Positions 54,326 through 61,779 of a stretch of 64,000 bases of DNA are shown here, in pieces. A program made the translations under genes and the position numbers. Position 1 is the stretch's first letter. The number at the start of each line of letters is the position of its first letter. The notes under the pieces are model-generated. The model had not been told where the DNA came from. It made no database searches and saw only the letters and a list, made by a program, of their open reading frames with translations. The stretch comes from Phycisphaerales bacterium (lineage in GTDB: Bacteria; Planctomycetota; Phycisphaerae; Tepidisphaerales; Tepidisphaeraceae), in contig JADYZN010000055.1 of NCBI GenBank assembly GCA_020853095.1, positions 124,001 through 188,000 of the forward strand, in the 5' to 3' direction.

Positions 54326-55399
54326 TTAGTCGTCGGTTTCCAGTTTCGGGGTTTGAGTTTGTTGTGCCGCATCACGTTCCAATTCATCGTTTCGGCGGCC
54401 GTGGCGTTTGACGGCCAGATCGATGGCCATCTCGATCGCCGCGCGCATGGACCCCGGATTGGCGCGGTTGCGGCCGACGATGTCAAACGCCGTTCCGTGA
54501 TCCGGACTGGTGCGGACGATCGTCAGCCCGATGGTCAGGTTGACGGCCTGGTCAAAGGCCAGCAGTTTGACCGGGATCAATCCCTGGTCGTGGTACATCG
54601 CCACCACCACGTCGAATCGGCCATCCCGCGCCGCCAGAAAAATCGTGTCGGGCGGATAGGGGCCGGTGACGTCGATGCCCTGCTGGCGGGCCATGAAGAT
54701 GGCCGGTTCGATGATGCGTTCCTCCTCATCGCCGAACTGGCCGTTTTCCGAGGCGTGCGGGTTTAATCCGGCCACGGCGATTCGCGGCCGCGGGATGTCA
54801 AACCAGTTCACCAGCGCCTCGTGGACCAGCTCGATGGGGGTGAACACCGCGCCGATGTTCAGCCGTCCCCAAAGGCTGTTCAGGGGGACGTGAACGGTGG
54901 CCAGCACCACTTTCAGCGGCCCGCCGGCGAACATCATTGCGTGGCGTTTGGCGCCGGTGCGCTCGGCGAGCAGCTCGGTGTGGCCGGGATAATGATAGCC
55001 CGCTAGTTTCCAGGATTCCTTTGCGATGGGGGCGGTGACCACCGCATCGACGATGTTTTTTTTTGCCGCGTCGATCGCATCCAGGCAGAACCGCATGGAG
55101 GCCTCGCCCCCCATTTTGCTGGGGGAACGAATGGCCGTCCCCAGCATGGAAAACTGATCGTAATCGACCACCACCACATCGTGCGGATAGGCCCGCAGCC
55201 GTCCGTTGTACTGATCCCGCCACCAGAACACATCAAACTCGGCCACGTCCGCCGCGTAGGCCAAAAGTTCGTTCATCCCGTAAATGATGTATCGCGCCCG
55301 ATGCCGCAACACCGGGTCGGCCAATGCCTTGACGATCACCTCCGCGCCGATGCCGGCCGGTTCGCCCATGCTGATCGCGATGGTGGGACGATAATCCAT
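54326..55399 (-). CDS. pdxA: 4-hydroxythreonine-4-phosphate dehydrogenase
   Basis: 357 residues. Step in pyridoxal-5'-phosphate synthesis (DXP-dependent route). Diagnostic blocks: ISMGEPAGIGAEVIVKAL, GHTELLAERTGAKRHAMMFA (metal His), AGLNPHASENGQFGDEE (metal His), VAMYHDQGLIPVKLLAF (metal His), TSPDHGTAFDIVGR. Length slightly above the usual 330 because of a charged C-terminal extension rich in Arg, Glu and Asp. Metal sites complete. Confidence 0.96.
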   Translation of the reverse strand: MDYRPTIAISMGEPAGIGAEVIVKALADPVLRHRARYIIYGMNELLAYAADVAEFDVFWWRDQYNGRLRAYPHDVVVVDYDQFSMLGTAIRSPSKMGGEASMRFCLDAIDAAKKNIVDAVVTAPIAKESWKLAGYHYPGHTELLAERTGAKRHAMMFAGGPLKVVLATVHVPLNSLWGRLNIGAVFTPIELVHEALVNWFDIPRPRIAVAGLNPHASENGQFGDEEERIIEPAIFMARQQGIDVTGPYPPDTIFLAARDGRFDVVVAMYHDQGLIPVKLLAFDQAVNLTIGLTIVRTSPDHGTAFDIVGRNRANPGSMRAAIEMAIDLAVKRHGRRNDELERDAAQQTQTPKLETDD

Positions 55400-55500
55400 C
55401 CATCCGTATTTTACCCCCGACCGGCCATGAGAATCTATCTACGCGGCGGATTGTTCCAATTTCTTCAAATTGGCAAGGAAAGGTGAGCTGGATGACAAAC

Positions 55501-55574
55501 CGCACTCGGCAGGACTCGAACCTGCAACCCTCGGTTCCGAAGACCGATGCTCTGTCCAATTGAGCTACGAGTGC
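55501..55574 (-). tRNA. tRNA-Arg (anticodon TCG)
   Basis: Reverse-strand cloverleaf: acceptor GCACTCG / CGAGTGC, D arm GCTC / GAGC, anticodon stem TCGGT / ACCGA with loop CTTCGGA, T arm GCAGG / CCTGC with TTCGAGT loop. CCA is not encoded. Confidence 0.95.
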
Positions 55575-55653
55575 TCTGAAAGGGGGATTATCGTCGTGAT
55601 GGATGCAAAATCCAGTCTTGTGAGGCGATGGCAAATTTGGCGGGTCGGCCGGA

Positions 55654-56553
55654 TCAGATTTTGGCCAGCAATTCACCAACGTATTCCCGTACGCCGTCCA
55701 ATCCCCGCCGCAGGGCGATGGAATTGTGGTGGCGGTTGAAAAACTCGATGGCTTTTTGGGTGTCAAAGTTGTTTTTCGGGCCTGTTCCCAGGCGATTTTC
55801 GATTGTGGCCGATGAGCCGGTGATTTCTTTGGCGAACTCGGCCGCCTGTTGCCAGTAGATGTAGCGGTCCACCAGGTTGTAAAGTTGCCCCGCCACGGCC
55901 TGATCGCCCACGGCCAGGCACAGCGCATCGGCCACATCCTGCACGTGGGTGATCTTTCCCCCCTTGTCGGTGTCGACCCGGCCTCCTTCCCTGGCGGTTT
56001 TGATCAGGTCGTACCATTGCGACCGCTTCAAATTCGGGTCGATTCCATAGACCGCCGCCGGCCGCCAGGCGCTGGTGTTCAGGCCGTATTCAACGTGATA
56101 TGCCTTCAAAAACGGCTCAATCGAGGCCTTATACGCCCCATACACGCCCGAAGGCCAGGTGGGATGATTCTCATCCAACGGCCGGTCGGGCAGGATTTGG
56201 TGATAAACCGCCACCGAACTGACAAAAATGAACTGTTCCGCGCCGGCGAGGCGGGCCGCCTCCAACAATCCCAGCGATCCCATCACGTTTCGACGGAAAT
56301 GATTGGCTGGCGACTGCCCCAGCGCATTCCAGTCGGCGGCGTTGTGGATCACGACCTCGGCGCCGGCCACCAGTGCGGCCTGGGTTTGTGGATCATCCTG
56401 CTCCCCAAGTTGCCATTGGGAGACAAACTGCTCGATGTGGTCACGACGGCTGGTCGGCCGAACCAGCGCCCGCACCCGATGCCCCGCCCCGGCCAGCGCG
56501 GCGGCCGTGTAACTGCCGATCAACCCGCTCGCGCCCGTCAACGCCACCAACAT
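55654..56553 (-). CDS. NAD-dependent epimerase/dehydratase (extended SDR)
   Basis: 299 residues from ATG 56553 with AAGGAG seven bases before. Cofactor loop ALTGASGLIGSY, AGAEVVIHNAADWNALGQ, EQFIFVSSVAVYH and the catalytic YGAYKAS Tyr-xxx-Lys, ending in an SDR C-terminal domain. Acts on nucleotide sugars or other substrates; cannot be refined. The open frame continues upstream into tRNA-Ser, which is not coding. Lies between the two tRNA genes. Confidence 0.92.
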   Translation of the reverse strand: MLVALTGASGLIGSYTAAALAGAGHRVRALVRPTSRRDHIEQFVSQWQLGEQDDPQTQAALVAGAEVVIHNAADWNALGQSPANHFRRNVMGSLGLLEAARLAGAEQFIFVSSVAVYHQILPDRPLDENHPTWPSGVYGAYKASIEPFLKAYHVEYGLNTSAWRPAAVYGIDPNLKRSQWYDLIKTAREGGRVDTDKGGKITHVQDVADALCLAVGDQAVAGQLYNLVDRYIYWQQAAEFAKEITGSSATIENRLGTGPKNNFDTQKAIEFFNRHHNSIALRRGLDGVREYVGELLAKI

Positions 56554-56620
56554 TCGCAACTCCTTGATGAACCGCTGATCAGAAAACAACCAACTCGGCG
56601 GCAATGGATGATGACGACAA

Positions 56621-56707
56621 CGGAGGAGGTGGGATTCGAACCCACGGGACCCTTGCGGGCCCACCGGTTTTCAAGACCGGCGCATTCGACCGCTCTGCCA
56701 CTCCTCC
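56621..56707 (-). tRNA. tRNA-Ser (anticodon TGA)
   Basis: Reverse-strand sequence with acceptor GGAGGAG / CTCCTCC, anticodon stem CCGGT / ACCGG, loop CTTGAAA, a long variable arm (GGGCCCGCAAGGGTCCC), and T loop TTCGAAT. The long variable arm is typical of tRNA-Ser. Confidence 0.95.
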
Positions 56708-56875
56708 GGATTGGTGAACGAGTGTATCCGGGCGTCAGGGGCGGGTCAAAAAGGGATTGTCAACGAGGAGTTGCCGAAAATACGACCAGTCGAAAAATGG
56801 AGCGCCCTGAATCAGGCGCAATATGCCATCCCATGGTTCCGACGCCCGCAAATCCGATAAAATGGATGACTGTGT

Positions 56876-57104
56876 TCATTGCGCAAGACGGACTTTGATC
56901 TTTGTCAGTGCCCGCACCCAGCGGGAGGTGCGTTTGTCCCGCGGGATGATCAGTTGCAGGGGTTGGGCTTTCTCTGGTAGCGGACCTCCGTCGAGCCGGT
57001 TCGCGACGAGGATGGGTTGCTCAGCGAATGCATCATCAACCTTGGCGATCGAGAGGATCACGCGGTAGTCGTCGCCAGCAGCGCGAGATGTAATGGAATT
57101 CGCA
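56876..57104 (-). pseudogene. Remnant of a sulfite-oxidase-family molybdopterin oxidoreductase (C-terminal end)
   Basis: About 75 codons read in one frame from directly behind the PEP-CTERM stop: GDDYRVILSIAKVDDAF, RLDGGPLPEKAQPLQL, IIPRDKRTSRWVRALTKI, the typical last beta-strands of the Oxidored_molyb fold. The catalytic Cys domain and molybdopterin site are missing. The frame has no start codon of its own that would give a whole domain, so it is a truncated relic left by replacement of the upstream part of the gene. Confidence 0.8.
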
Positions 57105-57956
57105 TCATTGCTTCTTTCGACGAAAGCCCAGGCCGATCAGTGCGATGCCGAGGGTCAGGATCGACGCCGGCTCCGGCACGGTGAAATTGACAACCGGGAA
57201 ATAATCCGCCGGGTTTGTCCGTGTCTGTGCGTACTCGTTGCTGTAGAAGGAAATAAACTGCTGAGGAGCGCCCGTTTCGGGGTAATTCAGATCGTCGGTG
57301 ATCTTGATCATCAGTCCGAAATCATGGATGTTGCCGCGCGTGTCGGGATTGTTGATCAACGTCGTCAGGTTCCATGACATTTTTGTTACGCCATCACTGA
57401 CAATGACCTCGCCCAGGACGGAATGGACGGCGTCGTAGTCGGCGGTCGTACTTCCCGCGCCCGGCGCGTTCCAGGGGTTCACACCGTCGTGGGTGAACCA
57501 GTCGGCCCCGATGGGATTGGCGGTCGTGTTTTGCGTGCCGGCAAACGTGCTGGTGGCCGTGCCTCCGGTTCCCTCGACGAACGAGCGTAACATCGGGTGA
57601 GCGGATACCGTCCGTGTAAAAGGATTGCCACTGTTCAGGTTGCGCACCCGGATCGAAACCACGGCCGATTCAACGTCTTGATTACCCAGGCTCGTCCAGA
57701 ACGAATCGGGCAGCTCGATCAGCGTTCTGACGATGGAGACACCAGGAAAGCTGGTGCTGCCGGGGCTGGTGACGACTTTCAACGCTGCGTTACCGCCGTA
57801 GTTCATATCCTGATTGCCCGGAATGAACGGATCCGGCTGGCCGGCGTAACTGTCGATGTACGTGCCATAAGTGATGACATCCGCCGGCGCAACGGCCGTC
57901 GTCGCCAGCGTCAATCCACACGCCATCATCCAGTTGCATACTGACAATCGATTCAT
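57105..57956 (-). CDS. Exported PEP-CTERM protein (DNRLRE-like beta domain)
   Basis: 283 residues from ATG 57956, with the GGGAGAGCATC leader also seen at the 8027 gene. Signal peptide ends near APA. The mature part starts YIDSYAGQPDPFIPGN and MNYGGNAALKVV with RTLIELPDSFWTSL, resembling the DNRLRE/CBM-like module of cell-surface proteins. C-terminal signal TVPEPASILTLGIALIG with basic tail RRKKQ. Follows the pseudopilin by 33 bases and ends against the molybdoenzyme remnant. Confidence 0.9.
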   Translation of the reverse strand: MNRLSVCNWMMACGLTLATTAVAPADVITYGTYIDSYAGQPDPFIPGNQDMNYGGNAALKVVTSPGSTSFPGVSIVRTLIELPDSFWTSLGNQDVESAVVSIRVRNLNSGNPFTRTVSAHPMLRSFVEGTGGTATSTFAGTQNTTANPIGADWFTHDGVNPWNAPGAGSTTADYDAVHSVLGEVIVSDGVTKMSWNLTTLINNPDTRGNIHDFGLMIKITDDLNYPETGAPQQFISFYSNEYAQTRTNPADYFPVVNFTVPEPASILTLGIALIGLGFRRKKQ

Positions 57957-57989
57957 CGCGATGCTCTCCCTTTCCAAAAAAAAGTGTGA

Positions 57990-58802
57990 TTAATAAGGCC
58001 ACCACATTCGATCCGTCACCGGCGGTTGCGCCGGGATCGGGTTATTCAGGTTCCAAATTGAATCCCGCCACTCAACATGCCCGTCGAGAAACACGATGTT
58101 CCCGCCCAGCTTGCCGCGCTGGTGCGGATGGCGGTCGCCGAAGTTCGCAGGCCCGTCGTTGGGGTACAATCCGTTCATGCAATCCACCGTGCCGGGAAAC
58201 CCCTGGCCGTTAAATGTTTTTCGCGGGTCGGTGGTCGTTTCGTAAACCAGGATCGTTTCCGAGGCGGACTTCGCTTTCGCCAGCCGCAGGAAACTTGGGT
58301 AAGGCGTCACGCCGGCCGGTACGAGAGCCGGTGTGTCGCGGTCCAGGAACATGTTCATCACGAAACTGTGATATCCCCAGTACGATGGGGCATAACCATA
58401 GTCGGCGTCGGGGTTGACCTGATCGGCCAGCGGACACTGGTAGATGTCTCCCGTCGGCTTCCGGCCGTTTTCAAAATCGATCCAGGAGCGTCTGTTCATC
58501 ACCGGCGGCAACACGTACAACCAGCTCGATTCCGCCTGAGGATTGCCGGCCCAGTAAACCCCGCGGAATGCATAGGGGTTGCGCGTGCGATCTCCGCTGT
58601 GCGGAATCGCGCCTTTGTGCCGCGCGGCGTAGAGATGAAACGCCTGCCCCCACTGGTGCAGGAGGGCCGCACACTGAAGCTGCCGCGCCTGCGCCCGTGC
58701 CCTGATGAGCGCCGGTAGAAGCAGACTGATCAGAACGGCGATCACGCCGATCACGATCAGCAGTTCAATCAAGGTAAAAGCCCGTGTGGGACGCATGGCC
58801 AT
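57990..58802 (-). CDS. Pseudopilin (prepilin-type N-terminal, DUF1559-like)
   Basis: 270 residues. N-terminal prepilin motif RAFTLIELLIVIGVIAVLI with peptidase cleavage before FTLIE, a 20-residue hydrophobic helix, then a globular part with PLADQVNPDADYGYAPSYWG and the ending FLDGHVEWRD typical of planctomycete type II pseudopilins. Start at ATG 58802 or 58796. Its promoter lies so close (TSS about 58804) that the mRNA would be leaderless. No other secretion genes nearby; paired with the PEP-CTERM gene. Confidence 0.92.
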   Translation of the reverse strand: MAMRPTRAFTLIELLIVIGVIAVLISLLLPALIRARAQARQLQCAALLHQWGQAFHLYAARHKGAIPHSGDRTRNPYAFRGVYWAGNPQAESSWLYVLPPVMNRRSWIDFENGRKPTGDIYQCPLADQVNPDADYGYAPSYWGYHSFVMNMFLDRDTPALVPAGVTPYPSFLRLAKAKSASETILVYETTTDPRKTFNGQGFPGTVDCMNGLYPNDGPANFGDRHPHQRGKLGGNIVFLDGHVEWRDSIWNLNNPIPAQPPVTDRMWWPY

Positions 58803-58810
58803 GGACGAGG

Positions 58811-58834
58811 CGTTATATTGTATTGTATATAACG
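58811..58834. promoter_or_regulatory. ModE-type operator (CGTTATAT-N8-ATATAACG)
   Basis: Perfect inverted repeat of eight bases with eight-base spacer, 24 bases in all. It matches the form of the E. coli modA operator (CGTTATAT... ...AACG, same total length). It lies about 60 bases downstream of a modE-type gene and covers the spacer and -10 of the promoter below. Confidence 0.85.
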
Positions 58835-58840
58835 AGTCAA
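58812..58840 (-). promoter_or_regulatory. Sigma-70 promoter overlapping the ModE operator
   Basis: On the - strand: TTGACT (58835-58840), a 17-base spacer, TATAAC (58812-58817), each five of six to consensus. Transcription would begin about 58804-58806, next to the pseudopilin start codon at 58802. Confidence 0.75.
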
Positions 58841-58896
58841 GCCGCGCATGCCATTAAAAATTTACGGATGCCCCGGCCACGGCAAAAACAGGTTCG

Positions 58897-59259
58897 TTAG
58901 AAGGTGAACGCCAGCGAATTGCCCGCCATGTCCAGCAGATGTTCGAGCTGGAGTTGCAGGTCGCGGTATGAACGCAGGATGAGCCGCCCCTGTTCGGTGA
59001 TTTGCGTGCCACCCCCTTTGCGTCCGCCGATGGCGGTGGTGACCAGCGGTTGCGGCCAGGCGGTGTTCATCGCATCGACCAGCAGCCAGGCCCGGCGGTA
59101 GGCGAAACGAAGACGGCGCGCCGCCTCGGAAAGGGAGCCGCAGGCTTCGATTTGCTCGAGCAAATCGGCCCCGGCGTCGGTCAATGCGGGCTTGCCGTCG
59201 ATTTGCACCCACAGTTTCCCGCGGACGATCAGTTGGCGGATTGGTTTGCGGCGGGGCAT
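58897..59259 (-). CDS. ModE-type molybdate-responsive winged-helix regulator (DNA-binding domain only)
   Basis: 120 residues. LysR/ModE-like helix-turn-helix: LLEQIEACGSLSEAARRLRF, AYRRAWLLVDAMN, followed by PLVTTAIGGRKGGGTQIT and a dimerising helix RSYRDLQLQLEHLLDM. The molybdate-binding di-Mop domain of E. coli ModE is absent; a single Mop domain is made by the gene just upstream, three bases away, so the two may form the sensor and the DNA-binding partner (inference). Target: the operator at 58811. Confidence 0.9.
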   Translation of the reverse strand: MPRRKPIRQLIVRGKLWVQIDGKPALTDAGADLLEQIEACGSLSEAARRLRFAYRRAWLLVDAMNTAWPQPLVTTAIGGRKGGGTQITEQGRLILRSYRDLQLQLEHLLDMAGNSLAFTF

Positions 59260-59262
59260 CGT

Positions 59263-59487
59263 TTACTCGCCATCAGCGGCATCGGTCGAGACGATCACTT
59301 CGGTCGCCTTGATTACCGCGATGGCCTGTCTGCCTTTTTTGAGCTTCAGCCGCCGGGCGGATGAAGTGCTGATCAGGGAGACGATCTGATGTCCGCCGCC
59401 GATGTCGATGGTGATCTCGCTCATGACCGATCCGCCTTTGACGGAAACGACCTTGCCTTTGAATTGGTTGCGTGCGCTGAGTGCCAT
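59263..59487 (-). CDS. mop: Mop domain molybdate-binding protein
   Basis: 74 residues. Starts SARNQFKGKVVSVKGGSVMS, continues EITIDIGGGHQIVSLISTSS and LKKGRQAIAVIKATEVIVST: a complete single Mop/TOBE domain. Such proteins bind molybdate or tungstate as hexamers for storage or regulation. It is the first gene of the modE unit. Confidence 0.93.
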   Translation of the reverse strand: MALSARNQFKGKVVSVKGGSVMSEITIDIGGGHQIVSLISTSSARRLKLKKGRQAIAVIKATEVIVSTDAADGE

Positions 59488-59630
59488 GAGGGAAGATTAT
59501 CCGTTTTGTCGGCATCTTCACAACGGCAAGGGCCATGCCGTCATTTCGACAGGTTCAAACGAACAATCGCGACGTTTGCGTGGGTCGGATACAATCGACA
59601 CGGGTGTCGGGATAGAAGGAGCAGGTTGCG

Positions 59631-60929
59631 ATGGGACAGGTGGCGTTGACGACGTTCAAGGTGGATGTGACTCCGCCGGTGGGGGGATATTTGTGCGGGG
59701 GGTTTCATGAGCGTTCGATCGGCGTGGAGACGGCGTTGTTATTGAGAGGGGTGATCATATCGGCCAATGGGAGCCGGTACATCCTGGCGGGGATTGATTT
59801 TTGTTATCTGGTGGGGCGTTCGCAGCGGCGGCTGATCGAGGCGATGGCGGCGGGTGCGGGTGTGCCGGCCGATCAGGTGTCGTTGCACAGCAACCACGTG
59901 CATGATGCGCCGTTGATCGACGAGGAGTCGCACGAGTACATCGAGCGAGAAGCCGGCGAGCGGGTTCATGATGAGGAGTTTTTCTCGGGGGTGTTGAAAC
60001 GGGCCCGGGAGGCGATTGAGCTTGCCATGAAAAGCCCACCGCGCGAGGTGGGAGGGATCGCCTTTGCCAGTCATGCGGTCGGCCGGTTCGCCAGCACCCG
60101 GCGCGTGCTGGAGCCGGATGGAAGTTGCAAGGTGCGGTTCAGCATCTGCCGGGATGCGGCGATCCGGGATCGGCCCGAGGGGTTGGTCGATCCGATGCTG
60201 GATCAGATCGTGTTTTATGACCGCCGGCAGGCCCCGATGGTCTGTTTGAATTTTTATGCTTCCCATCCGCAGGTGTCCGACGGACGGCGGATGATTTCGG
60301 CCGATACGGTGGGTGTTGCGCTGGATTTGTTTGAAAAGTCGCACCCGGAGATTTTCCCGATCTATTTTTCCGGATGCGCGGGAGACATCACGGCCGGCAA
60401 ATACACCACGTTGGACCGCCCTCGCAATCGGCTGGTGTTCGGAGTTCGACTGTACGATGCGATGCAAGAGGCGCTGGCCAAGGCACGACCGGGTCCGGTG
60501 GGTCGGGTGCGGTGGGATGAGCGGGTGTTTGAGGTGCCACTGAGCCGGATCGCGCAGGACAAGGAGCATTTTCAGGCCATTGTGCGAGGCGAGGGTCCGG
60601 TCGGGCCAAAATACAGCGCGGCCGTCAAATTGCTTCGGCTGGATGAGGCGTTGACAAGCTATCCCTATCGGATCGGAATGGCGCGATTTGGCGAAATCGG
60701 GATTTTATTGCTGCCGGCAGAGATGGTCGTGGAATATCAACTGTACGCCAAGGCTCATTTTCGCGGCCGGCTGGCGGTGGCGGCGTATGGGGATGGATTT
60801 TTGAAATACATCGCCACCGACGAAGCGTTCGAGCAGGGGGGGTACGAGGTCGAGCCGGCGTGGACGGAGGTCAGCAGGGGGATCGAATCGCGCATCAAGC
60901 CGGAACTGGACCGGGTGTTGGCCGGATAA
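59631..60929 (+). CDS. Neutral/alkaline ceramidase-like protein
   Basis: 432 residues. It fits the neutral/alkaline ceramidase N-terminal family common in planctomycetes: FKVDVTPPVGGYLCGG, SLHSNHVHDAPL with metal histidines, FYASHPQVSDGRR, YFSGCAGDITAGKY, and LLPAEMVVEYQLYA. No signal peptide, so probably cytoplasmic or exported differently; ceramide is not certain as a substrate and many relatives are uncharacterised. GGAG site before ATG. Divergent from mop. Confidence 0.85.
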   Translation: MGQVALTTFKVDVTPPVGGYLCGGFHERSIGVETALLLRGVIISANGSRYILAGIDFCYLVGRSQRRLIEAMAAGAGVPADQVSLHSNHVHDAPLIDEESHEYIEREAGERVHDEEFFSGVLKRAREAIELAMKSPPREVGGIAFASHAVGRFASTRRVLEPDGSCKVRFSICRDAAIRDRPEGLVDPMLDQIVFYDRRQAPMVCLNFYASHPQVSDGRRMISADTVGVALDLFEKSHPEIFPIYFSGCAGDITAGKYTTLDRPRNRLVFGVRLYDAMQEALAKARPGPVGRVRWDERVFEVPLSRIAQDKEHFQAIVRGEGPVGPKYSAAVKLLRLDEALTSYPYRIGMARFGEIGILLLPAEMVVEYQLYAKAHFRGRLAVAAYGDGFLKYIATDEAFEQGGYEVEPAWTEVSRGIESRIKPELDRVLAG

Positions 60930-60942
60930 AGGGGATGGAGTT

Positions 60943-61758
60943 TCAGGTATCAAGCGGTTTCAGCTTCCACTTGGGAATTTGTCCGAAAAACCGGCAGGGG
61001 TTGTTGTGGAAGACCTCGAGGGTTTGGCGTTCATCGTGTCCGCGGCGGCGGTATTCCAGGGCGGTGTCGATGAGCATTGAGGGGGAGGATTCGCCCCAGT
61101 CGCTGGCGGAATTCACGCAGATCTGGTCCGGGCCGAATTGTTCCAGCAGATCGACCGCGCGTTGCGGGGTGACTTTGGTGATGGGGTAGACCGTCAGGCC
61201 GCACCAGAAGCCGGCGTCCTTGGCCATTTTGATCGTGTGTTCCTCGCAATGATCGATCAGCACGCGATTGGGGTGGATGCGCGGATCGTTTTTCAGGATG
61301 CTGGTGATGATGGCGGTCCCCTTGTGCTTGTCGTGCAGATGAGGGGTGTGGATGAGGATCAGTTGATCGTGCCGGGCGGCCAGGTCCACCTGTTCTTCAA
61401 AGATGGTGATTTCGTTGCGCGTGTTCTTGTTCAGGCCGATCTCGCCGATGCCCAGGACACGCGGATGGCCCAAAAGCGGCGGGATAAGCTTGATGACCTG
61501 CCGGGACAATTCGACGTTTTCGGCCTCCTTGGCGTTGATGCAAAGCCACGAAAAATGTTCGATGCCGTAACGGGCCGCGCGCAGCGGCTCGACGTCCAAC
61601 AGATGGTGAAAATAATCGGCGAAGCTGCCGGCGCTGCCGCGGTCAAAACCGGCCCAGAAAGCCGGTTCGGAAACCGCCACCACGCCCGCGCGGGCCATGA
61701 ATTGATAGTCATCGGTGGTTCGGCTGACGCAATGAATGTGGGGGTCGATGTATCTCAT
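60943..61758 (-). CDS. TatD-family metal-dependent hydrolase (EboB-like)
   Basis: 271 residues. Begins MRYIDPHIHCVSRTTDDYQF with the first metal His-x-His; then GIGEIGLNKNTR (metal Glu), LILIHTPHLHDKH, VLIDHCEEHTIKMA, and VNSASDWGESSP (metal Asp). The SRTTDDY and VVAVSEPAFWAG blocks fit the EboB branch of TatD proteins, which belongs to a cluster for small-molecule export or synthesis. Other ebo genes are not adjacent. 21 bases after pabB on the same strand. Confidence 0.88.
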   Translation of the reverse strand: MRYIDPHIHCVSRTTDDYQFMARAGVVAVSEPAFWAGFDRGSAGSFADYFHHLLDVEPLRAARYGIEHFSWLCINAKEAENVELSRQVIKLIPPLLGHPRVLGIGEIGLNKNTRNEITIFEEQVDLAARHDQLILIHTPHLHDKHKGTAIITSILKNDPRIHPNRVLIDHCEEHTIKMAKDAGFWCGLTVYPITKVTPQRAVDLLEQFGPDQICVNSASDWGESSPSMLIDTALEYRRRGHDERQTLEVFHNNPCRFFGQIPKWKLKPLDT

Positions 61759-61779
61759 GGTTCAAATTTGATCCGAAAA

